DNA of 10,031 bases, from contig LNEX01000316.1 of the NCBI GenBank assembly GCA_001464165.1, positions 1 to 10,031 on the forward strand. The letters are read 5' to 3'. This document shows, one piece after another, positions 7,032 to 10,031 of this stretch. Each line of letters opens with the position of its first letter. The stretch's first letter is position 1. The translations under genes were made by a program, and so were the position numbers. A model generated the notes under the pieces. It saw nothing but the letters and a program-made list of their open reading frames with translations, did no database searches and was not told where the DNA came from. The DNA is from a bacterium Ga0077546 (GTDB taxonomy: Bacteria; Cyanobacteriota; Vampirovibrionia; Obscuribacterales; Obscuribacteraceae).

Positions 7032-8343
7032 GTTCGCGCAAATCAATCATAAAGCCAGGGTAAGATACATCCACCGACTCAGGACTTTCAATTTGCAAAT
7101 CGCTGCCTGTTATCAAAGCAGCAATATGGCCAGTCATAGCCAAGCGATGATCGCCGTCGCATTTCCATAGACCTGTGACATTCATAGGATGTTTAACGGG
7201 TCCGCTGCCATGAATAGTAAATCCATCGCTATGCTGCTCAACATTGATACCAAGCATGGTGAGATTCTCGCAGATTAGTCGCAAGCGATCAGATTCTTTT
7301 TGCACTAATTCCTCGGCGCCCCGTACGATCGAAGTTCCGTCAGAAAAGGCCATCGCCAAAGCAATAATGGGCAGTTCATCAACTCCAGAAGCGATACGCT
7401 CAGAGGCAATTGTGGTGCCTTTCAACTGTCCGGAGTAGCTAATTTTGAGATCTGCCACTGGCTCTAGACCATAGGTACGCTCATTTACGAACTCAATGTC
7501 GGCCCCCATCGCCTTGAGCACATCCAGCACAAGAGTGCGACCAGGATTCAAGCCAACTCCCAACAATTCAATTTGCGAACCGTGCAAGAGAAGAGCGGCG
7601 ACAATGAAAAAAGCAGCAGAAGAGATATCAGCAGGAACTTGCAAATCTCTGGCTCGCAAATCACCTTGCAGGCACTCGACTATAATTTTCAAGCCATTAT
7701 TCTCAGTTTCAAAAGGCAATCGAAGATGGGTCATCATGCGCGTGGTGTGATCGCGAATCAAATCGCGAGTGCTAACTGAGGTTTTTCCCTGAGCACTGAG
7801 TCCGGCCAAGATTAAGGCCGTTGAAACCTGGGCCGAATTGACATCTAAGGCGAAATCACCACCGGTCAAATTACCCCCTTGTATCGTAAAGGGAGCTTTA
7901 CCCGGCACGTCGTGATACTGCACCTGGGCACCCATGGCAGCAAGCGGCTCTAACAACCGGGTCATGTCACGTTTTCGCAATGAAGCATCGCCACCAAACT
8001 TAAAGATACCGCTGCGACCGGCCAACATTCCTGCCAGCACCCGCATAGTTGTTCCGGAATTAGCAGCTTCAACCAAGAAAGGCTTTTTGCCAAGAGCAAT
8101 CGAGTCAATACCGCCGCCGCGAATGAGCAGATTAGCGCGCTTAGAAGGACCCACTCCAGATATCTTGATTTTGAGACCAAGAGTACGCACAGCGCGAATA
8201 GTAGACAGACAATCTTGCGAGAGCAAGGCCCCTTCTACGGACATTTCCCCCTTGATAAAGGAAGATAATATCAAAGCCCGATGAGTAATTGATTTGTCAC
8301 CAGGGGGCTCTAGACTACCACTGAGAAAGAGTTTTTCCGACAC
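7015..8343 (-). CDS. aroA: 3-phosphoshikimate 1-carboxyvinyltransferase (EPSP synthase)
   Basis: This cytoplasmic enzyme of the shikimate pathway (step 6) joins phosphoenolpyruvate to shikimate 3-phosphate. The protein has 442 residues, close to the family's usual 430-450. Motifs in order: PGDKSITHR (14-22, with catalytic-site Lys17), NSGTTMR (95-101), GGDASLRKRDM (117-127), NSAQ (169-172), IRDHTTRMM (196-204), PADISSAAFF (237-246), DELP (322-325, the catalytic Asp), KESDR (349-353), DHRLAM (398-403) and VSYPGFMIDL (426-435). The NSGTT/SAQ wording is nearer the Bacillus-like (class II) group than the E. coli class. The start is GTG at 8341-8343, seven bases after AGGT, and it leads straight into the conserved N-terminus. 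The 3' end overlaps the HTTM gene tail to tail by 17 bp. It diverges from aroC. Function is near certain. Confidence 0.97.
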   Translation of the reverse strand: MSEKLFLSGSLEPPGDKSITHRALILSSFIKGEMSVEGALLSQDCLSTIRAVRTLGLKIKISGVGPSKRANLLIRGGGIDSIALGKKPFLVEAANSGTTMRVLAGMLAGRSGIFKFGGDASLRKRDMTRLLEPLAAMGAQVQYHDVPGKAPFTIQGGNLTGGDFALDVNSAQVSTALILAGLSAQGKTSVSTRDLIRDHTTRMMTHLRLPFETENNGLKIIVECLQGDLRARDLQVPADISSAAFFIVAALLLHGSQIELLGVGLNPGRTLVLDVLKAMGADIEFVNERTYGLEPVADLKISYSGQLKGTTIASERIASGVDELPIIALAMAFSDGTSIVRGAEELVQKESDRLRLICENLTMLGINVEQHSDGFTIHGSGPVKHPMNVTGLWKCDGDHRLAMTGHIAALITGSDLQIESPESVDVSYPGFMIDLRELTCEN

Positions 8344-8350
8344 AAAGGAA

Positions 8351-8354
8351 ACCT
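8351..8354 (-). promoter_or_regulatory. Ribosome binding site AGGT supporting the aroA GTG start
   Basis: On the minus strand AGGT ends seven bases before the GTG at 8341-8343. No upstream ATG keeps the frame in a better position, and the first conserved residues (PGDKS) begin only 14 codons in. The GTG is therefore the likely true start. Confidence 0.45.
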
Positions 8355-8366
8355 ATAGAATGTAAT

Positions 8367-8388
8367 CTAACAACATACAAAATGTTAG
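8367..8388. promoter_or_regulatory. Inverted repeat in the aroA-aroC divergent promoter region
   Basis: CTAACA (8367-8372) and TGTTAG (8383-8388) form perfect 6-bp arms separated by 10 bp, in the middle of the 84-bp gap between aroA and aroC. An alternative pairing is AACAT/ATGTT with a 5-bp loop. The arms are AT-rich and have no following T-run, so this is not an intrinsic terminator. The position between divergent starts would suit an operator or overlapping promoters, but the arms are short and chance is possible. The rest of the gap holds only the ribosome sites and weak promoter-like hexamers. Confidence 0.3.
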
Positions 8389-8427
8389 TATCGCACCAAT
8401 TTCACTTAACTTACAGGAATTCCTTTC

Positions 8428-9651
8428 ATGCCAGCTCTGCGTTTAATCACCGGCGGAGAATCTCACGGTAAAGCCATCGTTTCGATTCTTGAGGGTCTAC
8501 CTGCTGGTCTTTCAGTAGACATAGATATTGTAAATAATGAGTTAAGGGCTAGACAGGGCGGATATGGTCGCAGCGGGCGCCAGCGCATAGAATCTGACCA
8601 GATAGAAATACTAGGAGGCCTGCGACATGGTATCACCACTGGTGCGCCCCTGGCTATGCTGATTGAAAATCGAGACAGCGCCAATTGGACTCATATCATG
8701 TCTAGCACAGGGCCTGATATGAATGACCCTGCGGTCTTAGCTGCCCTCGAGGCCAAGAAGATAGTGCGCTTTCGCCCCGGCCACGCTGACTACGCTGGTG
8801 TCCTGAAGTACGGTCACAAAGACGTACGCGACGTGCTAGAGCGAGCTAGTGCGCGAGAAACCGCGGCACGGGTGGCAGCTGGCGCCTTTGCCCAAGTGCT
8901 ATTGCAAGCACTTGGCATTACTGCAGTGAGCCACGTGGTTGCCATAGGTGCGGTCAGCTCAAAACTCAGGGGACAAGAGGTAGCAAAGCTACCACTGCCG
9001 GAGCTAGAGCAGAGAGCCAGACAGTCCGAAGTTTTCTGCGCTGACCTAGCGGCATCAGCAGCAATGAAGGAAGCAATAAAGGCAGCACTGATGTCAGGAG
9101 ACAGCCTGGGCGGCCAGGTAGAAGTTCTGGCTGATAATTTACCAGTAGGGCTGGGCAGCTTCAGCCAGTGGGATAGACGGCTCGATGGCCAATTGGCTCA
9201 AGCCCTCATGAGCATTCAGGCCATGAAAGCAGTAGAAATTGGTGAAGGCATTAGCGATAGTCAGCAACCTGGCAGCAATGTCCACGACCCCATATATCCA
9301 AGTGATAGAGAATCTAGTAATCTTCCAGTGAGACGTGAAAGCAATCATGCTGGCGGTGTAGAAGGCGGAATGACCAACGGCGAACGGCTAATCGTACGCG
9401 CCTACATGAAGCCCATTCCCACTTTAAAAGCTGGCCTTGCATCCGTTACCTACCCAGAGTTTGAAGCATGCCAAGCCCACTATGAACGCTCCGATGTTTG
9501 TGCCGTTCCGGCAGCTTCAGTTGTAGCGAAGGCAATGGTATGCTTGACCCTAGCGAATTCTGTTATTGACAAGTTTGCCAGCGACAGCATGCGCGAGCTC
9601 TCAGCTTCACTAAAGCAATACCGCGAATACTGTCAAAATCTAAACTCTTAA
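8428..9651 (+). CDS. aroC: Chorismate synthase
   Basis: This enzyme carries out the last shikimate step, 5-enolpyruvylshikimate 3-phosphate to chorismate, using reduced FMN. The protein has 407 residues, slightly longer than the common 360-390. Family signatures: GGESHGKA (9-16, with invariant His13), RQGGYGRSGR (42-51), RPGHADYAG (116-124, with second invariant His119), DVRDVLERASARETAARVA (132-150), SNVHDPIY (283-290), NHAGGVEGGMTNGE (306-319), MKPIPTLK (327-334) and RSDVCAVPAASV (354-365). The ASARETAARVA wording resembles the actinobacterial/Gram-positive branch. The ATG is preceded by AGGAA (8415-8419) at good spacing. It diverges from aroA and is followed 26 bp later by aroB in the same direction, so aroC and aroB are probably co-transcribed. 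Nothing essential is missing. Confidence 0.97.
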   Translation: MPALRLITGGESHGKAIVSILEGLPAGLSVDIDIVNNELRARQGGYGRSGRQRIESDQIEILGGLRHGITTGAPLAMLIENRDSANWTHIMSSTGPDMNDPAVLAALEAKKIVRFRPGHADYAGVLKYGHKDVRDVLERASARETAARVAAGAFAQVLLQALGITAVSHVVAIGAVSSKLRGQEVAKLPLPELEQRARQSEVFCADLAASAAMKEAIKAALMSGDSLGGQVEVLADNLPVGLGSFSQWDRRLDGQLAQALMSIQAMKAVEIGEGISDSQQPGSNVHDPIYPSDRESSNLPVRRESNHAGGVEGGMTNGERLIVRAYMKPIPTLKAGLASVTYPEFEACQAHYERSDVCAVPAASVVAKAMVCLTLANSVIDKFASDSMRELSASLKQYREYCQNLNS

Positions 9652-9677
9652 GAGCAATAAAAGGGAAAGAAGAGAAG

Positions 9678-10031
9678 ATGCGTCATAAGTCTAAGCATCG
9701 TGGACCAGTAATCACGATGAACTGGAATACAACCCTCGATGTTAAAACAAGAGTGGCAGTAGGAGCTGGCGCTCGACACAAACTTTCTTCTGTTTTAGCT
9801 CAAATTGGAGCCGGTCGCCGAGTACTGCTGCTTTGCCAGCCATCAACGGCAGTGCACTGGCTTCGCGACGTCCTTGACACCCTCCCTTCTGAAGACTTTC
9901 AAGTGACCACTCTTGAAGTACCAGACGGCGAAAATTGCAAAACCAGCGAATGGCTATTGCGCATCTGGGAACACTTAGAAGCCAGAGGCTTTGATCGCCA
10001 AGATACCATTGTTGCCCTCGGTGGTGGGGCC
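9678..10031 (+). CDS. aroB: 3-dehydroquinate synthase, N-terminal part (runs off right edge)
   Basis: The visible 118 codons are open to the window edge. The enzyme converts DAHP to 3-dehydroquinate (shikimate step 2) using NAD and a divalent metal in the cytoplasm. Diagnostic features: an N-terminal nucleotide-binding strand (RRVLLLCQPSTA, 47-58), VPDGENCK (81-88, family VP.GE..K) and GFDRQDTIVALGGGA (104-118), which reaches the glycine loop that continues into the NAD site. The metal ligands lie beyond the window. It follows aroC by 26 bp across a purine-rich linker that could supply a loose ribosome site (GAGAAG just before the ATG). An in-frame ATG at 9717 begins nearer the usual family N-terminus and is a possible alternative start, which would drop 13 residues. 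Confidence 0.95.
   Translation, partial: MRHKSKHRGPVITMNWNTTLDVKTRVAVGAGARHKLSSVLAQIGAGRRVLLLCQPSTAVHWLRDVLDTLPSEDFQVTTLEVPDGENCKTSEWLLRIWEHLEARGFDRQDTIVALGGGA

Noticed and set aside
7244..8284. Plus-strand open frames opposite aroA (for example 7496-7750 and 7934-8284)
   Set aside because: They lie wholly antisense to an unmistakable aroA and show no domain or start signal of their own.
8401..8405. A TTCAC pentamer upstream of aroC as another Pho-like site
   Set aside because: It is a single copy with no partner 11 bp away, so it is what chance predicts.

Overview
The window (GC a little under 50% by eye) looks chromosomal and bacterial. Three clues point to lineage: a run of Tad-type pseudopilin genes, a large membrane-anchored TPR protein, and an HTTM (vitamin-K-carboxylase-like) gene next to aromatic-biosynthesis genes. 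My best guess is a non-photosynthetic relative of Cyanobacteria (Vampirovibrionia/Melainabacteria, Obscuribacterales type). A planctomycete or other environmental lineage is possible. This placement is inference from gene style only, with low to moderate confidence.

Layout. (1) Positions 1-3010, minus strand, read right to left: three closely spaced genes for Tad/Flp-pilus accessory proteins. They are a small TadE/F-like pseudopilin, a TadG-like protein with a von Willebrand A domain carrying a large insertion, and a TadE-like pseudopilin with a proline/alanine tail that runs off the left edge. (2) 3011-3232: a divergent intergenic region holding seven exact TTCAC direct repeats and one TTCAG, mostly spaced 11 bp apart, which looks like a PhoB/PhoP-type (Pho box) operator in front of a -10 element. 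(3) 3233-7031, plus strand: a tightly coupled operon of a 760-residue TPR membrane protein, a 187-residue membrane-anchored protein, and an HTTM-family multi-pass membrane protein broken by one in-frame TAA. (4) 7015-10031: shikimate pathway genes. aroA is on the minus strand and overlaps the HTTM gene tail to tail by 17 bp. aroC and the start of aroB are on the plus strand, diverging from aroA across an 84-bp gap.

How the parts work together. The left genes would contribute to an extracellular pilus or adhesion apparatus. The middle operon is an envelope module of unknown function. Its promoter architecture suggests control by a phosphate-type response regulator. AroB (step 2), AroA (step 6) and AroC (step 7) make chorismate, the precursor of aromatic amino acids and related compounds.

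The observations most worth following are the 11-bp-phased TTCAC array and the single nonsense codon in an otherwise intact HTTM gene. No rRNA, tRNA, CRISPR array or insertion sequence was seen, and no convincing intrinsic terminator was found.
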